In this document: one piece after another, positions 27,946 through 37,654 of the stretch | Layout: every line of letters begins with the position of its first letter | Numbering within the stretch: the stretch's first letter is position 1 | Assembly: GCF_014170305.1 (NCBI RefSeq) | Contig: NZ_LZZT01000059.1 | Coordinates: forward strand, 1 to 64,000 | Reading direction: 5' to 3' | Source of the DNA: Achromobacter sp. UMC71 | Lineage (GTDB): Bacteria > Pseudomonadota > Gammaproteobacteria > Burkholderiales > Burkholderiaceae_B | Length of the DNA stretch: 64,000 nucleotides | Position numbers and translations under genes: made by a program | Notes under the pieces: model-generated | Told to the model about the DNA's origin: nothing | The model's input: only the letters and a program-made list of their open reading frames with translations | The model's database searches: none

Positions 27946-28686
27946 TCAACGGCCGCGCACCGCTTCCAGGCGGGCCTGCACCATCAAGGCCTTCATGTCG
28001 CGTACCGCTTTTTCCCAGCCGTCGAACACCGCCTGCGCCACGATGGCGTGGCCAATGTTCAATTCGGAGATGCCGTCCAGGGCCGCCACCGGCTTGACGT
28101 TGCCGTAATGCAGGCCGTGGCCCGCATTGACGCGCAGACCGTGGCGCAGGCCCTCGGCCACCGCCACGCGAATGCGCTGCAGTTCGGCCTGGGCGGCCTC
28201 GCCTTCGCTTTCAGCATAGGCGCCGGTGTGCAGTTCGATGACCGGCGCGCCCGCGCGGGCGGCGGCTTCGATTTGCACGGGGTCCGGATCGATGAACAGC
28301 GACACGCGGATGCCGGCTTCGGTCAAAAGGCCAACGGCATCGGACACCGCGGCGAACGCGCCCGCCACTTCCAGCCCGCCTTCAGTGGTGAGCTCGGTGC
28401 GCTTTTCAGGCACCAGGCAGACGTCGCTGGGCTTGACCGCGCAGGCGATCTCGAGCATTTCGGCCGTGACCGCGCATTCCAGGTTCATGCGGGTGCGCAG
28501 CACCGGCCGGATGGCGTAGACGTCGGCGTCCTGGATGTGGCGGCGGTCTTCGCGCAGATGCAGCGTGATCAGGTCGGCGCCGGCGTCTTCGGCGCGCAGC
28601 GCCGCGGCTACCGGGTCGGGATAGGCCGTGTGGCGCTGCTGCCGCAGCGTCGCGACGTGATCGATGTTTACACCAAGTTCTATCAT
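27946..28686 (-). CDS. pdxJ: Pyridoxine 5'-phosphate synthase
   Basis: A 246-residue TIM-barrel enzyme that makes pyridoxine 5'-phosphate from 1-deoxyxylulose 5-phosphate and aminoacetone phosphate derivative. [41 protein letters not shown] and NAGHGLHY are all PdxJ hallmarks. Its ATG overlaps the stop of the RND outer-membrane gene by 4 bases, an unusual coupling of vitamin B6 synthesis to an efflux operon. Confidence 0.97.
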   Translation of the reverse strand: MIELGVNIDHVATLRQQRHTAYPDPVAAALRAEDAGADLITLHLREDRRHIQDADVYAIRPVLRTRMNLECAVTAEMLEIACAVKPSDVCLVPEKRTELTTEGGLEVAGAFAAVSDAVGLLTEAGIRVSLFIDPDPVQIEAAARAGAPVIELHTGAYAESEGEAAQAELQRIRVAVAEGLRHGLRVNAGHGLHYGNVKPVAALDGISELNIGHAIVAQAVFDGWEKAVRDMKALMVQARLEAVRGR

Positions 28687-30176
28687 TGCACTTTCGTTGT
28701 TTCTTCCCAGCCGCCGCCCAACGCCTTGTAGAGTTCCACACGGTTGATCAGCGCGGCCAGGCCGGTTTGCACCAGCGCGAGCTGGGCATTGAAAAGGTCC
28801 ACTTGCGCGGTCTGCACCTGCAGGTAGCTGTCGATGCCATTGGTATAGCGCAAATTCGACAGTTCCAGCGTGCGGGCCGACGAATCCTGCAACGCGCGCT
28901 GGGCATCCAGTTGCGCGCCATAGGTGGCTTCACCCGCCAGCGCATCCGACACTTCGCGGAACGCCTGCTGGATGGTCTGCTCGTACTGCGCCACCGCGAT
29001 GTTGTCGCGGGCCTTCGCCAGGTTCAGGCCCTCGCGGATGCTGCCGCCCGCGAACAGCGGGGTGGTGATCGACGGCGAGAAGCTCCAGTAGCCCTGCCCG
29101 CCCTTGAACAGCGTATCCAGCGATGGGCTCGACACGCCCAGCAGGCCGGTCAGCGAGATGGTCGGGAAGAACGCCGCGCGCGCCGCGCCGATATTGGCGT
29201 TGGCCGACAGCAGCTGGTTTTCGGCGGCCAGGATGTCGGGCCGGCGTTCCAGCAAGTCGGACGGCAGGCCGGCCGGCACGCTGGCCAGCAACTGATCGCG
29301 GCCGAACACGGCCGGCGCCGGCAGGTCGTCGGGCAGCGGCGTGCCCAGCACCAGCACCAGCGCATTGACGGCCTGCGCCTTGGCGCGGGCCAGCTGGGCC
29401 AGGTCGGCCGAGGCCGTGTCCAGCAGCGACTTGGACTGATTCAGGTCCAGCTCGGACGCCACACCGCCGTCGAAGCGGCGCTTGACCAGGTTGTACGACT
29501 CTTGCCGCGAGGCCAGCGTGCGCTGCGTCAGTTCCAGCTGGACCTCGGCGGCGCGCAGATTGAAATACGACTCGGCCACCGAACCGATCAGGGTGATGTG
29601 GGTGGTCTTTTGCGCCTGCTCGGTCGACAGGTACTGCTGGTACGCGGCCTCGGACAGATTGCGCAAGCGGCCGAACAGGTCGATCTCGAACGTGGTCAGG
29701 CCGATACCGGCCTGGTACGAGCTGCTGATCGACGTCGAATCGGGGCCGCCCGGACGCATGTTGCGCGGCAGGTGCTGACGCTGGCCCTGGATGCCGGCGC
29801 CGATGCTGGGCCACTGCGCGCCGCGCTGCACGCCGTACTGGGCGCGTGCTTCTTCGACGCGCTGCACGGCCACGCGCAGGTCGCGGTTATTGACCAGCGC
29901 CAATTCGATCAGGCGCTGCAGGCGCGCGTCGCGGAAGAATTCGCGCCAACCCAGGTCGGCCGCGGGGGTGCCCGTCTGCGGCGCCACCGCATCCGCGGGC
30001 TGCGTGCCCAGCGTCATGGGATTGGCGTACGCGCCGTACTGCACCTTGGGCTGGTCCGGGAACGTGCCGGAAACCGGCGCATCGGGCCGCTTGTAGTCGG
30101 GCGCCAGCGAGCAGCCGGCCAACGCCACCGCCACGAAGGCGGACAGGGCGGTCTGTTTGAACATCAGGGCGCTCAT
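28683..30176 (-). CDS. RND efflux outer-membrane factor (OprM/NodT family)
   Basis: A 497-residue TolC-like lipoprotein. The signal ends in a lipobox (ALAGC), followed by [13 protein letters not shown], typical of the OprM/NodT family, with two repeated OEP coiled-coil halves ([29 protein letters not shown]). It forms the trimeric outer-membrane exit duct. It overlaps the pump gene upstream and pdxJ downstream by 4 bases each. Confidence 0.95.
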   Translation of the reverse strand: MSALMFKQTALSAFVAVALAGCSLAPDYKRPDAPVSGTFPDQPKVQYGAYANPMTLGTQPADAVAPQTGTPAADLGWREFFRDARLQRLIELALVNNRDLRVAVQRVEEARAQYGVQRGAQWPSIGAGIQGQRQHLPRNMRPGGPDSTSISSSYQAGIGLTTFEIDLFGRLRNLSEAAYQQYLSTEQAQKTTHITLIGSVAESYFNLRAAEVQLELTQRTLASRQESYNLVKRRFDGGVASELDLNQSKSLLDTASADLAQLARAKAQAVNALVLVLGTPLPDDLPAPAVFGRDQLLASVPAGLPSDLLERRPDILAAENQLLSANANIGAARAAFFPTISLTGLLGVSSPSLDTLFKGGQGYWSFSPSITTPLFAGGSIREGLNLAKARDNIAVAQYEQTIQQAFREVSDALAGEATYGAQLDAQRALQDSSARTLELSNLRYTNGIDSYLQVQTAQVDLFNAQLALVQTGLAALINRVELYKALGGGWEETTKVQ

Positions 30177-33100
30177 TCCTTGCCCTCCTGGCCACCGTGT
30201 GCGGGAGATTGCGGGGATGCGGGCGGCGCGTCCGGCGGGGTCTGTCCCGCGGCCGCTTTCTTAGCCGCCTGCTCTTCTTCGAAGGCGCGCAGTTCGGCGC
30301 CCAACAGGCGTGGCTTGGTCTTGAACAGGCCCAGCACCACCACGAAGAAGGTCGGCACGAAAATCACCGCGAACGGCGTGGCGGCCAGCATGCCGCCCAA
30401 CACGCCCAAGCCCACGGCGCGTTGGCTGGCGGCGCCGGCGCCGGTGGCCATGGCCAGCGGCACCACGCCCAGGATGAATGCCAGCGACGTCATCAGGATC
30501 GGCCGGAACCGCAGGCGCGCGGCTTCCACCGCGGCCTCGTAAAGGCCCATGCCCCGCGCGTACTGATCCTTGGCGAATTCCACGATCAGGATGGCGTTTT
30601 TGGCCGCCAGCCCGATCACGGTCACCATACCCACCTGGAAGTACACGTCGTTGGACATGCCCAGCGCGCTGACCAGCGCCACCGCGCCCAGCATGCCCAG
30701 CGGCACCACCAGCATGACGGAGATGGGGATCGCCCAGCTTTCGTACAACGCGGCCAGCACCAGGAACACGATCAGGAGCGACAGGCCCATCAGGATCGGG
30801 GCCTGGTTGCCGGCCTGGCGTTCCTGGTAGGACAGGCCGGTCCATTCGTAGCCAAAGCCTTGCGGCAACTGCGCCACCAGCTTCTGCATTTCTTCCATGG
30901 CCTGGCCGGTGGTGTAACCGGCCGCGGCGCTGCCGCCGATACGCATGGATTCATAGCTGTTGTAGCGCACCACCTGCACCGGGCCCTGCGACCACTTGGC
31001 CGACACGAACGTCGACAGCGGCACCATGCCGCCCTGCACGTTGCGGGCGTTCAGCTTGAGCACGTCCGACAACTGCATGCGGTACGGCGCATCCGCCTGC
31101 ACCCAGATGTTCTGCATCCGGCCCAGGTTGGGGAACTTGCTCAGGTAGGCCGAACCGACCGCCGTGGAAATCAGCGAGGCGGCCTCGTCGAAGTTCACGC
31201 CCAGCGCGGCGGCCTTGTCGCGGTCGATGTCCAGCGTCAGCTGCGTGCCGGCCGACAGGCCGGTGATACGCACCTGCGACAGCACCGGGCTCTTCATGGC
31301 CATGCCCATCAGCTGGCCGGTGGCCGCGGCGAGCGCGTCGGTGCCTGCCGAACCGCGATCCTGCAGGCGCAGGTCGAAGCCCGTGGCATTGCCCAGCGAC
31401 GAGATCGCGGGCGGCACCAGCGTGAACACCATGGCGTCGTGCACGCCCATCAGCTGCTTCTGGAACGCGTTGAACGCGATGGCGCCAGCGGAATCGCCCT
31501 TGCCCTTGCGGTCCTTGAAGTCCTTGAGCGTGGTGAACGCGATAGCGGCGTTCAGGCCGTTACCGTTGAAGCTGAAACCCTGCACCGTGATGATGTTCTC
31601 GACCGCGGGAATCTGGCGGAAGTAGGCTTCGACCTCTTCGATGACCTGGACCGTGCGGTTGGCGCTGGCGCCGGTGGGCAGTTCGATGTTGCTGATGACG
31701 TAGCCCTGGTCTTCTTCAGGCAGGAACGACGACGGCAGGCGCAGGTACAGCCAGCCCAGCAGAATCACCAGCACCAGGAAGGCCAGCATCATGCGTCCGC
31801 CCTTGTGCAGGATACGGGACACCCAATTCTGGTAGCCGTGGGTGGTGGCGTCGAACTTGCGGTTGAACCAGCCGAAAAAGCCCTTCTTGTCGTTGTGATG
31901 CCCCTTGGGCACCGGCTTGAGGATGGTCGCGCACAGCGCCGGCGTGAAGGTCAGGGCCAGCAGCGCCGAGAAGAAGATCGACACGGCCATGGCCACCGAG
32001 AACTGGCGGTAGATCACGCCCACCGACCCGCTCATGAAGGCCAGCGGCAGGAACACCGTCACCAGCACCAGCGTGATGCCGATGATGGCCCCGCTGATCT
32101 GGGGCATGGCCTTCTTGGTGGCTTCCTTGGGTGGCAGCCCTTCCGTGGCCATGATCCGTTCGACGTTTTCGACCACCACGATGGCGTCGTCCACGAGAAT
32201 CCCGATCGCCAGCACCATGGCGAACATGGTCAGCACGTTGATCGAGAACCCCAGCGCCAGCATGACCGCGAACGACCCCAGCATGGCCACCGGCACCACC
32301 AGCGCCGGGATCAGGGTGTAGCGCACGTTCTGCAGGAACAGGTACATCACCAGGAACACCAGCACCATGGCTTCGGCCAGGGTGTGCAGCACCTGCTCGA
32401 TCGAGACCTTGACGTAGGGCGCGGTGTCGTAGGGGATGGCGTAGGTGATGTTGCCGGGGAAGTACTTGGACAGTTCGTCCATCTGCTGGCGCACGCCCTG
32501 GGCGGTAGCCAGCGCGTTGGCGTCGGGCGAGAGCACGATGGCGAAGGCCGCCGTGGGCTTGCCGTTCAGGCGGGCGCCGAACTGGTAGTTGTCGGCGCCG
32601 ACCTCAATGCGGGCGACGTCGCGCAGCAGCACCTTGGAACCATCGGTATTGGCGCGCAGGACGATCTTGCCGAAACCTTCGACCGTGCTGAGCTGGCCGT
32701 TGGCCACCACGGTGGCGGTGATGCGCTGCGATTCGGGGTTGGGCGGCGCGCCGATGCTGCCGCCGGACACCAGCACGTTCTGCGCCGAAATCGCCTGGTT
32801 GACCTCGGCCATGCTCAGGCTGAAGCCCACCAACTTGGCGGGATCGACCCAGATGCGCATGGCGCGCGGCGCCGCGAACAGCTGGAACTGGCCCACGCCG
32901 GCCACGCGCGACACCGGGTTCTGCACGTTGCGGGTGATGTAGTCGGCCAGCGCGGTCTGGTCCAGCGAGCCGTCGGTGGACGACAGCGTCACGATCATCA
33001 GGAAGCCGGTACTGGTCTGCTCGTACTTCAGGCCCTGCTGCTGCACGGCGGCGGGCAGCTGGGCGATCACGTTGGACACGCGGTTCTGCACATCCACCTG

Positions 33101-33409
33101 CGCCAGGTCGGGGTCGCGGCCCGGCGCAAACGTGGCGGTGATGGTCGAGGTGCCATACGAATCGCTGACCGACTCGTAGTAGATCAGGCCCTTGGCGCCG
33201 TTGAGCTTGTCCTCGATGATACTGGTGACCGATTCGGCCACTTCCTTGGCCGACGCGCCCGGGTAGGTCGCGGTGATGGTGATGGCCGGGGGCGCCACGT
33301 CGGGGTACTGGGACACCGGCATGTTCGGGATCGCCAGCACCCCAGCCAGCAGGATGAACAGGGCGACTACCCAGGCAAAAATTGGTCGATCAATAAAAAA
33401 TTGCGGCAT
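30173..33409 (-). CDS. RND multidrug efflux pump (AcrB/MexB type)
   Basis: A 1078-residue inner-membrane proton antiporter of the HAE1 family. It starts MPQFFIDRPIFAWVVALFI, has the proton-relay Asp pair in AIGILVDDAIVVVENVER near residue 400, two large periplasmic loops and 12 membrane helices. The length is slightly over the usual 1030-1050, with an Ala/Pro-rich C-terminal tail. It exports lipophilic drugs or similar compounds; substrates cannot be told from sequence. Confidence 0.97.
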   Translation of the reverse strand: MPQFFIDRPIFAWVVALFILLAGVLAIPNMPVSQYPDVAPPAITITATYPGASAKEVAESVTSIIEDKLNGAKGLIYYESVSDSYGTSTITATFAPGRDPDLAQVDVQNRVSNVIAQLPAAVQQQGLKYEQTSTGFLMIVTLSSTDGSLDQTALADYITRNVQNPVSRVAGVGQFQLFAAPRAMRIWVDPAKLVGFSLSMAEVNQAISAQNVLVSGGSIGAPPNPESQRITATVVANGQLSTVEGFGKIVLRANTDGSKVLLRDVARIEVGADNYQFGARLNGKPTAAFAIVLSPDANALATAQGVRQQMDELSKYFPGNITYAIPYDTAPYVKVSIEQVLHTLAEAMVLVFLVMYLFLQNVRYTLIPALVVPVAMLGSFAVMLALGFSINVLTMFAMVLAIGILVDDAIVVVENVERIMATEGLPPKEATKKAMPQISGAIIGITLVLVTVFLPLAFMSGSVGVIYRQFSVAMAVSIFFSALLALTFTPALCATILKPVPKGHHNDKKGFFGWFNRKFDATTHGYQNWVSRILHKGGRMMLAFLVLVILLGWLYLRLPSSFLPEEDQGYVISNIELPTGASANRTVQVIEEVEAYFRQIPAVENIITVQGFSFNGNGLNAAIAFTTLKDFKDRKGKGDSAGAIAFNAFQKQLMGVHDAMVFTLVPPAISSLGNATGFDLRLQDRGSAGTDALAAATGQLMGMAMKSPVLSQVRITGLSAGTQLTLDIDRDKAAALGVNFDEAASLISTAVGSAYLSKFPNLGRMQNIWVQADAPYRMQLSDVLKLNARNVQGGMVPLSTFVSAKWSQGPVQVVRYNSYESMRIGGSAAAGYTTGQAMEEMQKLVAQLPQGFGYEWTGLSYQERQAGNQAPILMGLSLLIVFLVLAALYESWAIPISVMLVVPLGMLGAVALVSALGMSNDVYFQVGMVTVIGLAAKNAILIVEFAKDQYARGMGLYEAAVEAARLRFRPILMTSLAFILGVVPLAMATGAGAASQRAVGLGVLGGMLAATPFAVIFVPTFFVVVLGLFKTKPRLLGAELRAFEEEQAAKKAAAGQTPPDAPPASPQSPAHGGQEGKE

Positions 33410-33447
33410 GTGGGCTGACTCTGAAAGCGATGCTCACCAAAGAGGAA

Positions 33448-33466
33448 CGCAGCGCGTTGCGCTGCG
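33448..33466. other. Hairpin between adaptor and pump genes
   Basis: CGCAGCGC-GTT-GCGCTGCG, a perfect 8-base stem with a 3-base loop, in the 63-base gap between the adaptor and pump genes. It has no T-run. It could stabilise the upstream message and set the adaptor:pump ratio. Confidence 0.5.
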
Positions 33467-33472
33467 GGCCGC

Positions 33473-34729
33473 TTACGATTTCTGGCCTGCGGCCTTGTCC
33501 TGCGGCGCCGGCTCGGCCGGCTTGGCGCCGGGCTCCGCGGGCTTGCCGCCGGGCTGCGCCGCCGGCTGGCCGCCAGCAGCGGGCGCACCGCCGTTCTTGT
33601 TCCAGGGGCTGGCCTGCACCGGCGCGCCCGGACGGATCTTCTGGAAGCCTTCGACCACGACGACGTCGCCGGCCTTCAGGCCGCTGTTGATGATCCAGCT
33701 GTTCTTGACGGCGCCGCCGGTGGTGACGGGCAGCTGTTCGATCTTGTTGTCCTTGACCAGCATCAGGCTTTGCGAACCGTCGGCGGTACGTTGCAGCGCC
33801 TGCTGCGGCACCACCAGGGCCTGGTCGTCCACGCCCTGCTCCAGACGCACGCGCACGTACATGCCGGGCAACAGGATGCCGTCGGGGTTGGGGATTTCGG
33901 CGCGCAGGTTGACCTGGCCGGTGGACGGGTCGACGGTGATGCCGGTGAACAGCAGCTTGCCCGGCTTGTCGTATTCGGAGCCGTCTTCGAGCACCACGGT
34001 GGCGCGCGCGGCGTCCTTGCCGACCTGCTGCAGCTTGCCGCTGGCAAAGGCGCGGCGCAGCGCCGCCAGGTCCGCGGTCGACTGGGTGAAGTCGACGTAG
34101 ATCGGGTCCAGTTGCTGCACGGTGGCCATTTGCGTGGCCTGGGTGGCATCGACCAGCGCGCCTTCGGTCACCAGCGGCTTGCCGATGCGGCCCGTGATGG
34201 GCGAGACGACATCGGTGTAGCCGAGGTTGATCGACGCGTTGTCCTGGGCGGCCTTGGCGGCGGCCACGTTGGCCTCGGCCTGGCGGTACGACGCCACGGC
34301 GTTGTCGTATTCCTGCTTGCTGACGGCGTTGGCCTTGACCAGCGGCGCGTAGCGGTCAGCCAGCACCTTGGCGCTGAACAGGGTGGCCTGCGCCTGCTTG
34401 AGCTGTGCGGTGGCCTGATCGTAGGTGGCTTTGTAGGGCGCCGGATCGATCTTGAACAGTAGCTGGTTTTCCTTGACGTCGCCGCCCTGCTCGAAGGTGA
34501 TCTTCTGGACGATGCCGGTGACCCGCGAGCGGATCTGGGCGTCGCGCACCGCGTCGACGCGGCCCGGCAACTCGGCCACGATGGGCGTGCGTTGCGGCTG
34601 TACGGTAATGACGCTGACCTGGGGCATGCCCGGGTTCATTTGCGGCTTTTCACCGCACCCCGCCAACAACAGCGCGAGGACGCCGCCGGAAAAAGCCAGA
34701 CCTGAGACACGTTTAGGCGAAAACCGCAT
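33473..34729 (-). CDS. RND periplasmic adaptor (AcrA/MexA family)
   Basis: A 418-residue membrane-fusion lipoprotein: signal with lipobox LLLAGC, lipoyl-type halves (RVDAVRDAQIRSRVTG; VSPITGRIG), a coiled-coil hairpin near 110-175, and a C-terminal Pro/Gly/Ala/Lys-rich tail of about 45 residues. It links pump and outer-membrane duct. ATG 34729 has a GGGGG site; the frame stays open to 34861 but the lipoprotein signal fixes the start. First gene of the efflux operon. Confidence 0.95.
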   Translation of the reverse strand: MRFSPKRVSGLAFSGGVLALLLAGCGEKPQMNPGMPQVSVITVQPQRTPIVAELPGRVDAVRDAQIRSRVTGIVQKITFEQGGDVKENQLLFKIDPAPYKATYDQATAQLKQAQATLFSAKVLADRYAPLVKANAVSKQEYDNAVASYRQAEANVAAAKAAQDNASINLGYTDVVSPITGRIGKPLVTEGALVDATQATQMATVQQLDPIYVDFTQSTADLAALRRAFASGKLQQVGKDAARATVVLEDGSEYDKPGKLLFTGITVDPSTGQVNLRAEIPNPDGILLPGMYVRVRLEQGVDDQALVVPQQALQRTADGSQSLMLVKDNKIEQLPVTTGGAVKNSWIINSGLKAGDVVVVEGFQKIRPGAPVQASPWNKNGGAPAAGGQPAAQPGGKPAEPGAKPAEPAPQDKAAGQKS

Positions 34730-35000
34730 TGAAACCCCCGCGAAGTTGACCGCGCCAAGCGACCGCAACAATGTGACGGCGATAAGCAATCGCCGTGTCC
34801 CGTTGCCGAAGACAGCCGCAGGTTTCGGGGGGCCGCATCCGACCGCCGTATTTGACCGCAAACCCTGCCTGCGATCAAAGCAAAACGCCGCGCGCCGCGC
34901 GTGACACGTGAATAGCCCGTTAATGTAACTCAGTTATTGGGGAAATCACTGATTTTCACAGCACGGCGCAAGCAGGGGGCCGGGAATCAAAAGGCCGGAA
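34730..35000. promoter_or_regulatory. Upstream region of the efflux operon
   Basis: A 271-base gap without a gene. It contains an 11-base palindrome TAACT-C-AGTTA at 34926-34936 in a locally AT-rich stretch, a candidate repressor site for the adaptor-pump-duct operon. No TetR or MarR regulator gene is adjacent; the nearest regulator is the orphan winged-helix gene upstream on the same strand. Confidence 0.4.
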
Positions 35001-35441
35001 TCACAGATCGGAGATCTCTCGCAGGTTGCCCAGGAACACGTAGCCGGCGCCGTGCACAGTGTGCAGGGGCAGGCGCGCGTCCAGATGTCGCACTTTGCGG
35101 CGCAGCCGGCAGATCGCCACGTTCAGCGTGCGCAGGTTGGTGCCCTGGCGTGCGGCCATGAGTTCTTCGCGGAGAAGTTCGCGGCGCGGGTTACCCAGCA
35201 GGCACTGGAAGCAGGCGCGTTCGACTTCGGTCAGGTCCAGCCGCGCGCCATCCGGGGTCACCAGGGTCCAGCCGCGATACGCCAGGCTCCACCAGCCGTC
35301 GGGCGGAAAGGCTGACGCGGCGCACGCGGCCTCGGCGGCCGGCCGCTTGCGTGCCGCGGCGGTCCGTGACGCGCCTGCAGGAGAATCTGTACGGCCCGCG
35401 GCGGCGGGGGGAGCGGAAGAACGGGGAAAGGAAGCAGTCAC
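35001..35441 (-). CDS. Orphan winged-helix regulator (OmpR/PhoB C-terminal domain only)
   Basis: A 146-residue protein with a Pro/Ala/Arg-rich N-terminus (about 1-45) and a Trans_reg_C winged helix: DLTEVERACFQCLLGNP, LRTLNVAICRLRRKV, LHTVHGAGYVFLG. There is no receiver domain or transmembrane segment, so it lacks a visible sensor input. I choose GTG 35441, which has GGAG 8 bases upstream; a TTG at 35501 has none. It lies upstream of the RND operon on the same strand and might control it, but this is only positional. Confidence 0.8.
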   Translation of the reverse strand: MTASFPRSSAPPAAAGRTDSPAGASRTAAARKRPAAEAACAASAFPPDGWWSLAYRGWTLVTPDGARLDLTEVERACFQCLLGNPRRELLREELMAARQGTNLRTLNVAICRLRRKVRHLDARLPLHTVHGAGYVFLGNLREISDL

Positions 35442-35644
35442 GCCAAGGTCTCCACCGGGCAGGCCGCCGCCCAGGGGAGCGGCGCTCCGGATCCGGAACA
35501 AGGTTGCTAATCTTGCCGAAAGACTACCGGGCTTGGGCGGGTTGCGCCGTACAAAGGCCTTGAAATCAGACTAGTCCTAGGCAAATCGCGGCGCGGCGCA
35601 ATCCTGCGTGACCGGCCGCCCCGGCGGGCGCCCGCGGCACCGCC

Positions 35645-36841
35645 TTAGGACACGTGCGTGCCATTACGGTGGATGTCGTGGGAAACGAAGCAGCTGTTCT
35701 GGGTCGGACGCGCCAGGATGCCCGGCTTGGCCAGCGTCTGGCGGATGTCTGCCAGGCCCGATTCCCAGTGTTCGCGCATGGCCTCGGTACCGAACTCGTA
35801 GTCCTTGGAAAAACGCTCGCGGTGCTTGGACTCGTAGATCAGGTTGATGATGTTGGTCGCCGGGGTATTGGCCAGCTTGCGGATGTCGGCCAGGTCGGGC
35901 GCGTTGCGTTCTTTCTCGGGCAGGCGGTCCAGCAGTTGCTGCAGGCCGTGGCGCAGCTTCAGCACCCGCCGCAATTGGTCGGTGACCATACGGGTACGGC
36001 TGGAATACTGGATGTCCTTCTGGCGTTCAGCGACTTCCTCGAGCGTGGTGGGCAGCCCGCCCCGGGCGGGCCAGAGGTCCACCTGGAAGGCCAGCGTGTC
36101 GCGCATGGTGTCGGTTGTCAGCACCTGGGCCAGGGGCGTGTTGGACACGACGCCGCCGTCCCAGTAGTGCTCGCCGTCGATCTCCACCGACGGGAAGCCC
36201 GGCGGCAAGGCGCCTGAAGCCATGATGTGCTCGGGGCCGAGCGTGTGCTTCTGGCTGTCGAAATAGGCGAAATTGCCGCTGCGTACGTTCACCACGCCGA
36301 AGCTGGCGCGCACCTTGCCCTTGTTGAGCAGGTCGAAATCCACGTACTGGCGCAACGTGTCCGCCAGCGGCGTGGTGTCGTAGAAGCTGGTGGAGGCCGC
36401 GCCCTTGCCGTGCAGCAGGTACGGCGGCGGGACACGCAGCTTGAAAAAACCCGGCTGCCCCGAGAACAACGCCTGGAAAGCCGACAGCTGGCCATTCATG
36501 GCGGGCGAGCCGAAGCCGAACGGAATGCCGTCGAACATATTGGCCAGCGTTTCGCCCCATGGCAGGGCGGCAAAGCCGGTGGGGCGGCAGATGCTCTCCC
36601 AGAAACCGCGCAGCCGCGCCACCCGCTCGTCCTCGGGCGACCCGGCGATGATCGCCGCGTTGATCGACCCGATGGAAATGCCCGACACCCAGTTCGGCCG
36701 GATGCCCGCCTCGTGCAGGCCCTCGTATACGCCCGCCTGGTAGGACCCCAGGGCCCCGCCCCCCTGCAAGACCAGGGCCACGGTGTCATAGGACGGCGTC
36801 GCGCCGGTGTCGGGGGTCTGGGCCTTGCGGCGTGTACTCAT
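35645..36841 (-). CDS. Patatin-like phospholipase
   Basis: A 398-residue patatin-family acyl hydrolase. The oxyanion loop GGGALGSYQAG (27-37), nucleophile Ser56 in GISIG and dyad Asp228 in YWDGG are all present, so it should be active. The C-terminal third (RTRMVTDQLRRVLKLR and onwards) is helical and resembles the DUF3734 extension. No signal peptide is visible, so it is probably cytoplasmic; lipid or polyhydroxyalkanoate-related turnover is possible. Confidence 0.93.
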   Translation of the reverse strand: MSTRRKAQTPDTGATPSYDTVALVLQGGGALGSYQAGVYEGLHEAGIRPNWVSGISIGSINAAIIAGSPEDERVARLRGFWESICRPTGFAALPWGETLANMFDGIPFGFGSPAMNGQLSAFQALFSGQPGFFKLRVPPPYLLHGKGAASTSFYDTTPLADTLRQYVDFDLLNKGKVRASFGVVNVRSGNFAYFDSQKHTLGPEHIMASGALPPGFPSVEIDGEHYWDGGVVSNTPLAQVLTTDTMRDTLAFQVDLWPARGGLPTTLEEVAERQKDIQYSSRTRMVTDQLRRVLKLRHGLQQLLDRLPEKERNAPDLADIRKLANTPATNIINLIYESKHRERFSKDYEFGTEAMREHWESGLADIRQTLAKPGILARPTQNSCFVSHDIHRNGTHVS

Positions 36842-36869
36842 GCGGGAATCCTTTGAAAGTCACATAGCC

Positions 36870-37466
36870 CTAGGGCTTGCTCTTGTCCGGCAACTGCGGG
36901 GCGGCGACGCCGGCCCGGAACGGATACTTGGCGAAAATCAGCGCGACGGCTTTCTCGACGCTTTGCGCCGATGCCGCCATCTCGGGGTTCTGAACCTCGC
37001 CGACCGCCACGCCTTCCCAGACCAGCTGTTTGCGGCGCGAGTCGACCAGGTCGACGTTCAGGGTGCCTTCGGTGTACTGGTAGACGGTGTCGCCCCAGCC
37101 GTAGCCGGGCCAGCCGCCGTAGAAGCCGCCGCGGTAGCCGTAGTACGGCCCCATCGCCGGCGGTGCTTCGGTGACCTGGGTCTTTTGTTGCAGCTTGCCG
37201 TTGAAATTGACCAGCAGGTCGGGGTTGGAAGCACTGTAGACGTAGCCGCGCATCTCCATCTGGCCACGGGTGGCGTCTTTCAGCCTTTCGGTCAGCAGGG
37301 TGCTGTAGCCGGCCTTGTCGGTGCCCAGCGGCGACATGTAGCCGAACGTGCGGTACTGCGCGAAATCGGCCTTGTGATCGTAATCGCCCTTGACGGTGGG
37401 GCCGGAGGCGCAAGCCGCCAACAAGCCCGTCAAGGAACCCACCGCCAGCATTTTGAACGCTTTCAT
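36870..37466 (-). CDS. DUF4136-family lipoprotein
   Basis: A 198-residue lipoprotein with signal MKAFKMLAVGSLTGLLAAC (lipobox LAAC). DUF4136 features follow: DYDHKADFAQYRTFGYM near 28-44, a Gly/Tyr-rich stretch (YYGYRGGFYGGWPGYG) and a TLNVDLVDSRRKQLVWEG strand. Members are envelope proteins of unknown function. It lies 28 bases upstream of the patatin gene on the same strand, so the two may be co-expressed. Confidence 0.88.
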   Translation of the reverse strand: MKAFKMLAVGSLTGLLAACASGPTVKGDYDHKADFAQYRTFGYMSPLGTDKAGYSTLLTERLKDATRGQMEMRGYVYSASNPDLLVNFNGKLQQKTQVTEAPPAMGPYYGYRGGFYGGWPGYGWGDTVYQYTEGTLNVDLVDSRRKQLVWEGVAVGEVQNPEMAASAQSVEKAVALIFAKYPFRAGVAAPQLPDKSKP

Positions 37467-37654
37467 GTCGATCTCCGAGAGAACGAGCCCGCGCGGGCCC
37501 GGGTGTCAACAGGACTTAGGCGCATTCATAGTGCCGCGAAGCGGACAAAGTTTCAACAAGGACGCATTCTCATTGGATCAAGATCAAACCGCGGCGCGCG
37601 CGGGCTCCATTACACTCGGGGGATTATTCCAGACCCAGACCACACGATACCCCC

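Noticed and set aside
37572-37590. FNR-like sequence upstream of modE (TTGGATCAAGATCAA)
   Set aside because: The half-sites are out of register with TTGAT-N4-ATCAA; only one good half is present.
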